Below, one piece after another: positions 18,565 through 29,073 of a DNA stretch of 64,000 nt. Origin of the DNA: Achromobacter spanius (lineage in GTDB: Bacteria; Pseudomonadota; Gammaproteobacteria; Burkholderiales; Burkholderiaceae_B); the NCBI RefSeq assembly GCF_002812705.1, contig NZ_CP025030.1, positions 496,001 through 560,000 on the forward strand. The letters run 5' to 3'. The notes under the pieces were generated by a model. It worked only from the letters and a program-made list of their open reading frames with translations. It was not told where the DNA came from and ran no database searches. The first letter of the stretch is position 1. The number at the start of each line of letters is the position of its first letter. Position numbers and translations under genes: made by a program.

Positions 18565-19023
18565 CTACACCGCGTCCAGCGGCAGTTCCGTGGTGCTCTT
18601 GATGATTTCCATCGAGAAACTGGCGCTGACGTCCAGCAGGTCCACCGCGCCGATCAGCCGACGGTAGAAGCGGTCATAAGCCGCCATGTCCTCGACCACC
18701 ACCTTGAGCAGGTAATCGATATCGCCCGCCATACGGTGAAACTCCACCACGTTCGGCAAGGCCATGACGGCGTTGATCAGGCTTTGCGTCCATTTCTCGT
18801 TGTGCTGGCTGGTCTTGATGGACACGAACACCGTCAGGTTCAGGCCCAGCGCACGCGGGTCCAGCAGGATGGCGTTGCGCGCGATAACGCCGTCGTCCTT
18901 CAGCTTCTGGATGCGGCGCCAGCATGGCGTCACCGACAGATTCACCTGTTCGGCAATTTCAGCAACCGAACAGGTAGCGTCCTTCTGCAGCAACGCCAGG
19001 ATCTTGATGTCAGTCTGGTCCAT
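18565..19023 (-). CDS. Lrp/AsnC family transcriptional regulator
   Basis: 152 residues from the ATG at 19023 (MDQTDIKILALLQKDATCSVAEIAEQVNLSVTPC). The N-terminal helix-turn-helix is at residues 1-60 and the C-terminal RAM/ACT ligand domain ends in the family-typical SFSMEIIKSTTELPL. It probably senses an amino acid. An in-frame extension to 19098 lacks family similarity. The gene is followed at lower coordinates by 204 bases up to the ChaC-like start, which hold no further gene. Confidence 0.9.
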   Translation of the reverse strand: MDQTDIKILALLQKDATCSVAEIAEQVNLSVTPCWRRIQKLKDDGVIARNAILLDPRALGLNLTVFVSIKTSQHNEKWTQSLINAVMALPNVVEFHRMAGDIDYLLKVVVEDMAAYDRFYRRLIGAVDLLDVSASFSMEIIKSTTELPLDAV

Positions 19024-19110
19024 GAGTTTTTCTCGAACGCGATGGGAGCCAATCTTGCCCGTTAGTCCGGCGCGCGTCCAGCCGGAAGCCGACGCCACCC
19101 GTGGCGGGAT

Positions 19111-19893
19111 TCAGTACGTGCCGGGGTAGCCGCCCCCATCAATCAAGAGGCTTTGCGCCGTCATGTAGCCCGCTTGCGCCGAACACAGATAGGCGCACAA
19201 CGCGCCCACTTCTTCCGGCTGGCCAAAGCGCCCGGCCGGGTTGGCGCGCCCGCGCTCTTCCCACAGTTGGTCGAAGGTCTTGTCTGATGACTGCTCCAAC
19301 ATGCCCCGCACGTGCCTGACCTGCGCGTCGGTGGCAAAGGCGCCCGGCAACAGGTTGTTGATGGTGACGTTGTGGCGCACCGTCTGCCGTGCCAGGCCGC
19401 CCACGAAGCCGATCAGCCCCGAACGCGCGCCGTTGGACAGGCCCAGCTCGGCATGCGGCGCCTTCACGCTGCGCGACACGATGTTCACGATGCGGCCAAA
19501 GCGACGTTCGACCATGCCGTCGACCACGCGTCGGATCATGTCGATGGGCCCCAGCATCATGGCGTCCAACGACGCAATCCAGTCGTCGCGCGTCCAGTCC
19601 CGGAAATCGCCGGGCAGCGGGCCGTCGGCGTTGTTGATCAGGATGTCGGGCTGCGGGCACGCGGCCATGGCCGCATCGCGACCGTGCTCCAGGGTCAGGT
19701 CGGCCGACACCCAGCCCACGCCAATGCCGGCTTCCTTGGAAATCTCGGCCGCGGCCTGTGCAAGCGTCTCGGGATTGCGCGCGGCAATGGTTACCGCCAC
19801 CCCCTCGCGCGCCAACTGCAGCGCACACGCGCGCCCCATGCCACGGCTGCCGCCGAACACCAAAGCCGTCTTGCCACTGATCCCCAGATCCAT
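19111..19893 (-). CDS. SDR family oxidoreductase with non-canonical active site
   Basis: 260 residues from the ATG at 19893 (MDLGISGKTALVFGGSRGMGRACA), with GGGA upstream. The Rossmann fold has the cofactor loop GGSRGMG (15-21) and NNADG (88-92). The usual catalytic triad Ser-Tyr-Lys would be at 140, 153 and 157. S140 is kept, but position 153 is Ser and 157 is Arg (GLSNGARSGLIGF). It is therefore in the SDR fold but probably not a standard dehydrogenase. The C terminus LLIDGGGYPG is normal. A terminator and 154 bases separate it from the ThDP enzyme upstream, so co-transcription is doubtful. Confidence 0.85.
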   Translation of the reverse strand: MDLGISGKTALVFGGSRGMGRACALQLAREGVAVTIAARNPETLAQAAAEISKEAGIGVGWVSADLTLEHGRDAAMAACPQPDILINNADGPLPGDFRDWTRDDWIASLDAMMLGPIDMIRRVVDGMVERRFGRIVNIVSRSVKAPHAELGLSNGARSGLIGFVGGLARQTVRHNVTINNLLPGAFATDAQVRHVRGMLEQSSDKTFDQLWEERGRANPAGRFGQPEEVGALCAYLCSAQAGYMTAQSLLIDGGGYPGTY

Positions 19894-19982
19894 GCCCGAT
19901 TTCCCTTTGACGTGTTGCAAGCCACGCGGCGACGCCGCGCCAAAGCGGATCAGTATAGGACCAGCCCCAGGCACCTTCGACC

Positions 19983-20009
19983 AAAAAAAAGAGGCCCCGA
20001 AGGGCCTCT
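19983..20009 (-). terminator. Rho-independent terminator after the ThDP enzyme gene
   Basis: Stem AGAGGCCC/GGGCCTCT (19990-19997 with 20002-20009, loop CGAA). On the minus strand it is followed by a run of eight T (A run at 19983-19990). It ends the GntR / Bug / ThDP-enzyme transcript. Confidence 0.92.
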
Positions 20010-20047
20010 TGCGTTGACTGCGCGGTCAATGCGCCGTCAGGTGCGTA

Positions 20048-21742
20048 TCAACCCATCCACTGGCTGACGGGCGCCGCCGTATCTTGCAGCGGCTGCGCCA
20101 CCACGTCGATCAGTGCCGGGCCGTCGTGTTCCATGGCGGCCTTGATGGCGTCGTCCAGCTTGGCCGGGTCTTCCACGCGCCACGCCTTCACGCCGTAGGC
20201 TTCGGCAATGCGGGCATGGTCGGTGCGGTTGAAGTCCACGCTGTAGTAGCGCTGGTCGTAGCCCGCCTTCTGGCTGGCCTTGATCCAGCCGTAGACCGAA
20301 TTCGAAAACACGATCATCAGCAGCGGCGCCTTGTGGCGCACGATGGTTTCCAGTTCGCCCACGGTGAAGCCGAAGCTGCCGTCGCCCATCACCGACACGC
20401 ACTTGGACTGCGGCCGGCCAACCCAGGCGCCCAGCGCGGCCGACATGGAAAAGCCCAGCGCGCCGTGCGCGCGGTTGGTGATGAAGTGGCGGCCGGGGCG
20501 CGACACATCGTAGTAGGCCGAGAAGTACGGGCAAGGCGTGCCCGGGTCCGCGCACACCACCGCATCGTCGGGCAGCAAGCGGTTCAGCGATTGCACCACG
20601 CGCTCGGGGCGGATCGGCGTTTCAAGGCTGTTGGCCAGCGGCTCCAGTTGCGCCAGGCGCGCGGCCTTGGCGCGGCCGGCCAGCACCGCGCCGTCTACCG
20701 CGTCCGAATTACGGTGTGCCAGGCGCGCCTGCACTTCGGCGCCCAAGGCTTCCAGCGCCAGCTTCGCGTCGCCCACCAGGCCGACTTCGGTCAGGTAGTT
20801 GGCGCCGATCACCATGGGATCGATGTCGATGTGCAGGATGGGCACGTCGCGGTTCGGGAAGCGCCAATGTTCCGTGGACGTCGAGCCGGCTCGGCAACCC
20901 ACGAACAGCACCACGTCGGCCGCCGCCACCACGTCGCGGGTGGCCATCACGCCGCCGTTGGAGCCCACCACGCCTGCATTCAGCGGATGCGTGTCGGCCA
21001 GGCTGCCTTGCCCGCTGACCGTCACGCAAACCGCCGCCTTCAAGCTTTCCGCCAGTTCCTGCAAGGCGCCGCTGGCGCCCGCGATGACCACGCCGCCACC
21101 GCAGATGATCACGGGCGCCCGCGCGCCGATCAGGCGCTGCGCGGCACGCGCCACATCGGCGGGATCCGGCGCGAAGCGCATGGCCGGAAAGCGGCCGTGC
21201 TCGGGCTGCGCCCAGATATCGGACGCATCCACCTGCTGCTTCATTACGTCATACGGAAAGCACAGGTGCGCCGCACCTGGCTTGCCGGTGGTCATGGCGC
21301 GGAATGCCGCGCGCACCATGCCGGGAATCTGGTCGGCGCGGTCAATCGTGCGGTTCCACTTGGTCAGCGGACGGTACAGCGCTTCCTGGTCCAGCTCGGT
21401 CAGCGGGTATTTCCCGCGCGACCCCACCGCCACGTCCGACGTGATGCCCAGCACGGGAATCGAGGACTCATTGGCTTCAACCAGGCCAGGCAACAGATAG
21501 GTCGCGCCGCCACCGCTGGGGCCTTCGCACACGCCGACCTTGCCGGTGACGCGGGCGTAGGCGTCCGCCATGTACCCGGCGCTGCGCTCGTCGCGCGTCA
21601 GGATGTGCTGCATGCCGTGATCCAGGCGGTACAGCGCATCGTAAAACGGCAGGCTGGTGTCGCCGCACAGGCCAAAAATATGTTTGACGCCGTTGTGCTG
21701 CAGCATCCGCACCATGGCTTCGGCGCCGTTCAGGTTTTCCAT
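20048..21742 (-). CDS. Thiamine diphosphate-dependent enzyme (acetolactate synthase-like)
   Basis: 564 residues with the three-domain IlvB/POX layout. The N-terminal Pyr domain has the cofactor-activating Glu in HILTRDERSAGYMADAYAR (47-65). The central domain is PVIICGGGVVIAGASGALQEL. The C-terminal PP domain has the ThDP motif MGDGSFGF followed ~25 residues on by NSVYG. It would decarboxylate or join a 2-oxo acid. The true substrate is unknown: anabolic acetolactate synthase normally pairs with a small subunit (IlvH), and none is here. It lies 59 bases after a TctC-type receptor and a GntR regulator, suggesting catabolism of an imported carboxylate. Confidence 0.86.
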   Translation of the reverse strand: MENLNGAEAMVRMLQHNGVKHIFGLCGDTSLPFYDALYRLDHGMQHILTRDERSAGYMADAYARVTGKVGVCEGPSGGGATYLLPGLVEANESSIPVLGITSDVAVGSRGKYPLTELDQEALYRPLTKWNRTIDRADQIPGMVRAAFRAMTTGKPGAAHLCFPYDVMKQQVDASDIWAQPEHGRFPAMRFAPDPADVARAAQRLIGARAPVIICGGGVVIAGASGALQELAESLKAAVCVTVSGQGSLADTHPLNAGVVGSNGGVMATRDVVAAADVVLFVGCRAGSTSTEHWRFPNRDVPILHIDIDPMVIGANYLTEVGLVGDAKLALEALGAEVQARLAHRNSDAVDGAVLAGRAKAARLAQLEPLANSLETPIRPERVVQSLNRLLPDDAVVCADPGTPCPYFSAYYDVSRPGRHFITNRAHGALGFSMSAALGAWVGRPQSKCVSVMGDGSFGFTVGELETIVRHKAPLLMIVFSNSVYGWIKASQKAGYDQRYYSVDFNRTDHARIAEAYGVKAWRVEDPAKLDDAIKAAMEHDGPALIDVVAQPLQDTAAPVSQWMG

Positions 21743-21801
21743 ATCATCTCCACGTAGTTGGCCGACAGGACCGGGCGGCGCGCCACCCGGCCACCCGTCG
21801 C

Positions 21802-22788
21802 TCAGTTATCCAGATTGATGTTGTTCTTCTTGATGAAGGCGCTCCACCGGTCGTATTCCGATTTCACGTAGGCATCCAGCGCGGGGCCGTCCGAGGCCAC
21901 GATCTCGAAGCCCGCTTCAGTGATCTTCTTCTTGATTTCCGGGTCCGCCAGCACGGCCTTGAAATCGGCCGTCAGCTTTTTCACCGTGGCCTCAGGCGTG
22001 CCCTTGGGGGCGAACATGCCGCTCCACGAGTAGGCAACAAAGCCAGGGAAGCCCGACTCTTCCACCGTCGGCACGTTGGGCAGTTCGGGCAAGCGCTTTT
22101 CACCCGCCACCGCCAGCGGCTTGATCTTGCCGGCCTGGATCTGGCCGCGCAGCGCCGCGAAACTCAGCCACGTCATATTGGCCTGCCCGCCCACCACCGC
22201 CTGGATGGCCGGCCCGCCGCCGCCATACGGCACGTGCAGCAGCTCGACTTTCGACAAGCGCTTGAGCTCTTCGGGCGCCAGGTGGTTCAGCGAACCGACC
22301 CCGGTCGAGGCGTAGTTGAATTTGTTGGCCGATTCTTTCGCGGCGGCCGCCAGGAACGCTTTCAGGTTATCCCCCGGCACGCTGGGGTTGGCGCCAATGA
22401 CCAGCGGAAAGCGCACGGTCTGCGAAATGGCGACAAAGTCTTTGAAGGTGTCGTAAGGCAGCTTGGGCTTCACGGCGGGGTTGATGCCATGGTTGTCAAA
22501 GCTGACCAAGAGCGTGCTGCCATCGGGCTCGGCGCGCGCCACATGCGCGGTGGCGATCTGGCTGGCCGCACCGGGGCGGTTTTCCACGATCACCGTGCGT
22601 CCGCCCAGTTGCTGCGACAGACGCGGTTGCAGAATGCGCGCCAGGATGTCGGTGCTGCCGCCCGGCGGGTACGGCACCACCAGCACCAACGGCCGTTCCT
22701 CGGCGGCGGCGGGCGCGGCGACAAAAGCGCCCCCCGCGGCTGCCAGCGTGCATAGGCCCGCCAAAATCCGCTTCATCGTGTGAGTCAT
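21802..22788 (-). CDS. Bug/TctC family periplasmic carboxylate-binding protein
   Basis: 328 residues with a signal peptide (MKRILAGLCTLAAAGGAFVAAPAAAEE). The Bug family motif LVVPYPPGGSTDILARILQPRLSQQLG is near the mature N terminus, and the second ligand loop VPYGGGGPAIQAVVGGQ is mid-protein. These receptors bind carboxylates for tripartite tricarboxylate transporters and are greatly expanded in Bordetella and relatives, mostly without adjacent TctAB genes, as here. Its start overlaps the GntR stop by 4 bases. Confidence 0.92.
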   Translation of the reverse strand: MTHTMKRILAGLCTLAAAGGAFVAAPAAAEERPLVLVVPYPPGGSTDILARILQPRLSQQLGGRTVIVENRPGAASQIATAHVARAEPDGSTLLVSFDNHGINPAVKPKLPYDTFKDFVAISQTVRFPLVIGANPSVPGDNLKAFLAAAAKESANKFNYASTGVGSLNHLAPEELKRLSKVELLHVPYGGGGPAIQAVVGGQANMTWLSFAALRGQIQAGKIKPLAVAGEKRLPELPNVPTVEESGFPGFVAYSWSGMFAPKGTPEATVKKLTADFKAVLADPEIKKKITEAGFEIVASDGPALDAYVKSEYDRWSAFIKKNNINLDN

Positions 22789-23540
22789 TGTTTTTCCCCT
22801 GCTGTTGTGGTGTTGGCCGGCGCTACCGTGGCGGGTTCGGCCTGGTCCCGCATGTAAATCGTTGAAAACCCCGTACGGATCACGTCGGTGATCTGGTCCA
22901 GGCGGCGTCCGATGTGTGCGCTGATCAGCGCGGACAAGGCGTCCAGATCGCGCTGTTCCAAGGTCTGGACGATACGCAGATGCTCGCCCTGCGTATGGCT
23001 GCGTCGGCCCTGCTGCATGTCGATCCAGCGCACGAAATGAATGCGGGCATTCACGCTTTCCAGCGCGCGCACGAATTCTTCATTGCGAGACAGGCGCGCC
23101 AGATGCAGGTGAAAGGCTTCGTCCAGTTCCAGAAGGCGCGTCGCGTCGCTGTCTTCCGGCACATCGCGGGACCGTTCCACGAACTGGCGCAGTTCGGCCA
23201 ATTCTTCGTCGCTGGCGCGCTCGCAGGCGGCCCGCACGATGCCCGCCTCGAGCACCGTCCGGTACTCGTACAAACTGTGGATCTGCTTGGCGTCCAACAG
23301 CCGGGCAATGAAGCCGCGGTTCACGGAGCGAGTCAGGAAACCTTCGACCATCAATTGGTTCAGCACTTCGCGCAGCGGCGTCCGGCTGACATTCAAGCGC
23401 CGCGCCAGATCCACTTCGTTGATGCGCTCACCCGGCTTGAAATCAAACCGCACCGCCATCGCCTTGACCGCGCCATACAGCTCGGCCTGCCCGGCAGACG
23501 TGCGGGCGGCAGGGCGAATCGCTGAAGGGGGCTGCGTCAT
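22785..23540 (-). CDS. GntR family regulator (FCD domain) of the Bug/ThDP operon
   Basis: 251 residues from the ATG at 23540 (MTQPPSAIRPAARTSAGQ). The winged helix (GERINEVDLARRLNVSRTPLREVLNQLMVEGFL) lies within residues ~38-72, and the all-helical FCD effector domain follows with metal-type ligands DEAFHLHLARLSRN. It is the first gene of the unit and overlaps the receptor gene by 4 bases, so it probably controls its own operon. A direct repeat ~37 bases upstream is a good operator candidate. A longer frame to 23633 would read through that site. Confidence 0.9.
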   Translation of the reverse strand: MTQPPSAIRPAARTSAGQAELYGAVKAMAVRFDFKPGERINEVDLARRLNVSRTPLREVLNQLMVEGFLTRSVNRGFIARLLDAKQIHSLYEYRTVLEAGIVRAACERASDEELAELRQFVERSRDVPEDSDATRLLELDEAFHLHLARLSRNEEFVRALESVNARIHFVRWIDMQQGRRSHTQGEHLRIVQTLEQRDLDALSALISAHIGRRLDQITDVIRTGFSTIYMRDQAEPATVAPANTTTAGEKQ

Positions 23541-23576
23541 GGCTGGTCGATTTGAGTGGGGCTGATCAGCGGGTAG

Positions 23577-23604
23577 AAAGTGCATACTAAAGTGCATACA
23601 CTTT
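23577..23604 (-). promoter_or_regulatory. Candidate GntR operator (tandem AAAGTGCATAC)
   Basis: AAAGTGCATAC occurs twice with a 12-base period (23577-23587 and 23589-23599). The second copy continues into AGTGCATACACT, an imperfect palindrome with AGTG/CACT arms. FCD-type GntR proteins bind short palindromes of this size, and the site lies just upstream of the gntR start. Confidence 0.55.
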
Positions 23605-23699
23605 GCGACGCAAGCAGGGTTTGCCCCGATCACGAATGGCCGTGGCCGATGATGACCAACATCCCCATGCCGTTGCCACGGCGACGGGCCGTTGCCATC

Positions 23700-23831
23700 G
23701 TAGGATGGGTGCAGCGCGAAGGATTTCTAATAAAGAAACCAATATCAAACGCGCGAAACCCATCAGGCAGCGATTGCGTCATGGCTGATCCAGCCAAAAA
23801 TTCAACCGTTGCTTGATGGGTTTCGCGCGTT
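23700..23831. repeat. 181-bp palindromic element, copy A, left part (split by the insertion sequence)
   Basis: Begins GTAGGATGGGTGCAGCGCG and matches copy B (25227-25407) almost base for base up to CGCGTT at 23826-23831. There the insertion sequence starts. The remainder resumes at 25123 and ends CCATCCTAC at 25171. Removing the 1285-bp insertion and one 6-bp duplicate leaves exactly 181 bp, the length of copy B. No gene lies between 23541 and 23894. Confidence 0.88.
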
Positions 23832-25122
23832 TGTATGGACCGGGGACATGGGTGACACATGTTCGGGGACATGGGTAACACATAGGTTTTTATCCTATTG
23901 GCGTGCTCTGAGGTCGATCTGTTGAACAATTTTGTACAGGAAGACGACATCAAGCACGCCGTCTTGCGAGGAGGGTCTGACCGCGACAGGCAGACCCGCC
24001 ATTCCCTCTCCGACGAAGACGACGCGTCCGTTCACAATGATCTGCCCTTTGGTCCTGACCTTGAGCACTCGATCGCCCGGCTCGTATTCGATCGGGGGCA
24101 ACGAGGCAGGATAGCGACGAGGGCTAGGTCGATATCTCGACAGGGGCGGCATCTGCCCCAACGCCTGGTGGGGCCGGACGTGGTTGTACTGTTCACGCCA
24201 CTGATCCATGGCTTGCTGGCAGTCCAGCAGACTGCTAAACCCCCGGGCCTGGATCAACTCGCGCTTGAGCGTTCGATGCAGGCGTTCTAGCTTGCCTTGG
24301 GTTTGCGGGTGGCGAGGGCGACTGTGGCTGATACGCACGCCCAGCCGCATGAGCCAAACCTCCAGGCCTGTCAGCCCCAGGCCGCGCACCGATGCCCAGG
24401 ATGGGCCGTTGTCCGCGGTGATCCGTTCGGGCAATCCGTAACGGCGAAATACGGCCTTCAGGTGCTGCTGCACAGTTTTGCTGCGCTCATCGCCACAAGC
24501 CTGGATGCACAGGGCGTAGCGTGAGTGATCGTCCAATAGCGTCAGCGGATGGCACCGTCCCTGACGCGCGTCGGTCAGGGCAAAGTGCCCCTTGAAGTCC
24601 ATCTGCCACAACAGGTTTGGCGCCTCATGCTCAAAGCGCTGGTTCGCCAGCCCGACGTTCGAGTCCTCGCCTTGGACCCGATAGCCATGTCGTCGCAAAA
24701 TTGCCGAGATGGTACTGGGCGCGGGCGCCGTAGTCGGCCCAAGCAGCGCCCGCAACTTGCGAGGCCCCCAGTACGGGTAACGCTTGTGCAGGTCGATCAC
24801 CTGCGCTTCGATTTGCTCACACGTGCGCCCAGGACTATTGCCTGGCCTGCGAGACAGATCTTGCAACCCAGCCTGGCCGTTCTGCTCGTAGCGGCCCAAC
24901 CACTTGTATGCGGTCTTGGCGCTGATATCGAAACGCCGGCAAAGCTCCCGCACATTGCTGCCCGGTTGCAGGGCAAGCTGAACGAACTCCATTCGGCAGG
25001 ACATAAGGCTTGACTCCTTCCACGGCATCGCTCGCTCCTAAAAACGACCATACCGTGATGCTAGAAGTGTTACCTATGTCCCCGAACACCCGTTACCCAT
25101 GTCCCCGGGCCATACACGCGTT
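23826..25122 (-). mobile_element. IS481-family insertion sequence with 6-bp target duplication
   Basis: The element runs 23832-25116 (1285 bp) between direct repeats CGCGTT at 23826-23831 and 25117-25122. The ends are inverted: TGTATGG-x-CCGGGGACATGGGT on the left, and the reverse complement of TGTATGG-x-CCGGGGACATGGGT on the right. Each end carries a second inner copy starting TGTTCGGGGACAT, about 23 bases further in, so the imperfect inverted repeats reach ~50 bp. One transposase gene fills it. Both ends and the open frame are intact, so it may still be active. Confidence 0.92.
23895..25028 (-). CDS. IS481-family transposase
   Basis: 377 residues. The N-terminal helix-turn-helix is LCRRFDISAKTAYKWLGRYEQNGQAGLQDLSRRP (~30-63) and the DDE/RNase H-like core follows: MDFKGHF (first Asp), ADNGPSW (second Asp), then HPQTQGKLERLHRTLKREL (Glu), with YNHVRPHQALGQMPP after it. 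It cuts and joins the element's ends. The first ATG (25028) gives the family's MPWKE start; an AAGGAG lies nine bases before a second ATG at 25004, which could be used instead. No frameshift or stop interrupts it. Confidence 0.93.
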   Translation of the reverse strand: MPWKESSLMSCRMEFVQLALQPGSNVRELCRRFDISAKTAYKWLGRYEQNGQAGLQDLSRRPGNSPGRTCEQIEAQVIDLHKRYPYWGPRKLRALLGPTTAPAPSTISAILRRHGYRVQGEDSNVGLANQRFEHEAPNLLWQMDFKGHFALTDARQGRCHPLTLLDDHSRYALCIQACGDERSKTVQQHLKAVFRRYGLPERITADNGPSWASVRGLGLTGLEVWLMRLGVRISHSRPRHPQTQGKLERLHRTLKRELIQARGFSSLLDCQQAMDQWREQYNHVRPHQALGQMPPLSRYRPSPRRYPASLPPIEYEPGDRVLKVRTKGQIIVNGRVVFVGEGMAGLPVAVRPSSQDGVLDVVFLYKIVQQIDLRARQ

Positions 25123-25171
25123 GTTATGTCGGGGTTCTAGCGGCGAGATTCGCGCGCTCCACCCATCCTAC
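25123..25171. repeat. 181-bp palindromic element, copy A, right part
   Basis: Continuation of copy A after the insertion sequence. It runs GTTATGTCGGGGTTCTAG through to the terminal CACCCATCCTAC and matches the end of copy B with four small differences. The 55 bases to copy B (25172-25226) are GC-rich and hold no gene. Confidence 0.85.
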
Positions 25172-25226
25172 GCGCCAGTGGCCGTTGCCGGTGCCGTTCA
25201 TTGCTATTGCCACGGCCGGTGCAATC

Positions 25227-25407
25227 GTAGGATGGGTGCAGCGCGAAGGATTTCTGAAAAAGAAACCAATATCAAACGCGCGAAACCCATCAAGCAGCGA
25301 TTGCGGTATGGCTGATCCAGCCAAAAATTCAACCGTTGCTTGATGGGTTTCGCGCGTTGTTATGTCGGGGTTCTAGCGGCCAGTTTCGCGCGCTGCACCC
25401 ATCCTAC
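25227..25407. repeat. 181-bp palindromic element, copy B (intact)
   Basis: Terminal inverted repeats of 19 bp (GTAGGATGGGTGCAGCGCG at 25227-25245 and its complement at the right end) enclose a second perfect 22-bp inverted repeat (25275-25296 with 25337-25358). A single strand could fold into one long cruciform. It has no open frame of its own and ends 10 bases past the stop of the glyoxalase-like gene. It resembles the dispersed GTAGGATGGG-type repeats of proteobacteria; whether it is a miniature transposable element is inference. Confidence 0.88.
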
Positions 25408-25417
25408 GTCCTGGCGT

Positions 25418-26146
25418 CTAGGGCGCGGGTGTCCCTGTGTCCAGGGTGTAGTGGGCGCCGTCGCGGTTTTCCAGGGTCAGCGTGGACAGCGTGGGGGCTG
25501 ACGCTGCCGGGTCAGTGTGCACGTGGATGCGCAGGTTGGCCAAGGGCACGTCCCAACCGCCATCGACAGCTTCAGCCGTGACGTCCGCCACCAACGCCAG
25601 GCGCTCGGCCACGGCTCGGGCATCGGCCGCGCGTGCATCAATGCGCATCAGGCTGCGTGCGCCATTGGGATGCGCCATCAGGTCCGGCGACCAGACACAC
25701 TCGGGTGTCAGATGACGGCAGAAATACATGCGGATGCCGGGCAAAGGCTGCTCGGCAAAGCGCACGGTGTGGAATCGGGCCTGCACTTCCTGACCGTCCA
25801 GCATCGCCGGGCGCGTCAGTTCCTGCACCGGGTTCACCGCAAACCCGGCCGCCTTCAGGCGTTCGTAGGTAGCGTCGGCGTCATACGTGCGAAACACCAG
25901 CGCTTCCAACCCAAACGGCGAATCAGCGATTTCCTTGCGGGCCGGTGGGGCGCCCGTGGGCCATCCCAGCAGCTCGACATACGTGCCTTCCAGCACGATC
26001 AGGCGATTGCATGAACCCAGGTTATGCACCGCCTTGTCGCTCAGGTGAAACCCCTGGCGCTCGAAATGCGGGGCCAGGGCATCCAGCCGGTCGCGCACCA
26101 TCACGACGGCGTGGTCGAACTCGGTGCGGCCGACAGAATGCAGCAT
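25418..26146 (-). CDS. VOC family (glyoxalase-like domain) protein
   Basis: 242 residues. It starts with FDHAVVMVRDRLDALAPHFERQGFHLSDKAVHNLGSCNRLIVLEGTYVELLG, the first beta-alpha-beta module of the glyoxalase-like (PF13468 type) domain, with a second module after residue ~85. Potential metal residues are H12, E58 and others, but the ligand set is not certain. The reaction is unknown. It lies 15 bases downstream of secA on the same strand and could be read with it. Confidence 0.75.
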   Translation of the reverse strand: MLHSVGRTEFDHAVVMVRDRLDALAPHFERQGFHLSDKAVHNLGSCNRLIVLEGTYVELLGWPTGAPPARKEIADSPFGLEALVFRTYDADATYERLKAAGFAVNPVQELTRPAMLDGQEVQARFHTVRFAEQPLPGIRMYFCRHLTPECVWSPDLMAHPNGARSLMRIDARAADARAVAERLALVADVTAEAVDGGWDVPLANLRIHVHTDPAASAPTLSTLTLENRDGAHYTLDTGTPAP

Positions 26147-26161
26147 GGCGTTATCCCCTGA

Positions 26162-28897
<2,736 letters not shown>

Positions 28898-29073
28898 GCG
28901 TATGTCGGCCGCACGAGCCACGCCGCGCCTGCAAAAGGCAAGGGCAGCGCCTCCCGTGACTTTGATGTTATTGGTTGAGCGGGGGTCCGCTGGGAAACGA
29001 ACCAGTTTAACGCACCTGGCGCGTAATAGCCTGGACCTATTGCCAGAGTACTGATGTTGAGCGGTTTGACCGG

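Noticed and set aside
23541..25417. CRISPR-like array suggested by repeated GTAGGATGGG and CGCGCGAAACCC motifs
   Set aside because: The repeats are the arms of two 181-bp palindromic elements, not regularly spaced direct repeats with unique spacers, and no cas gene is near.
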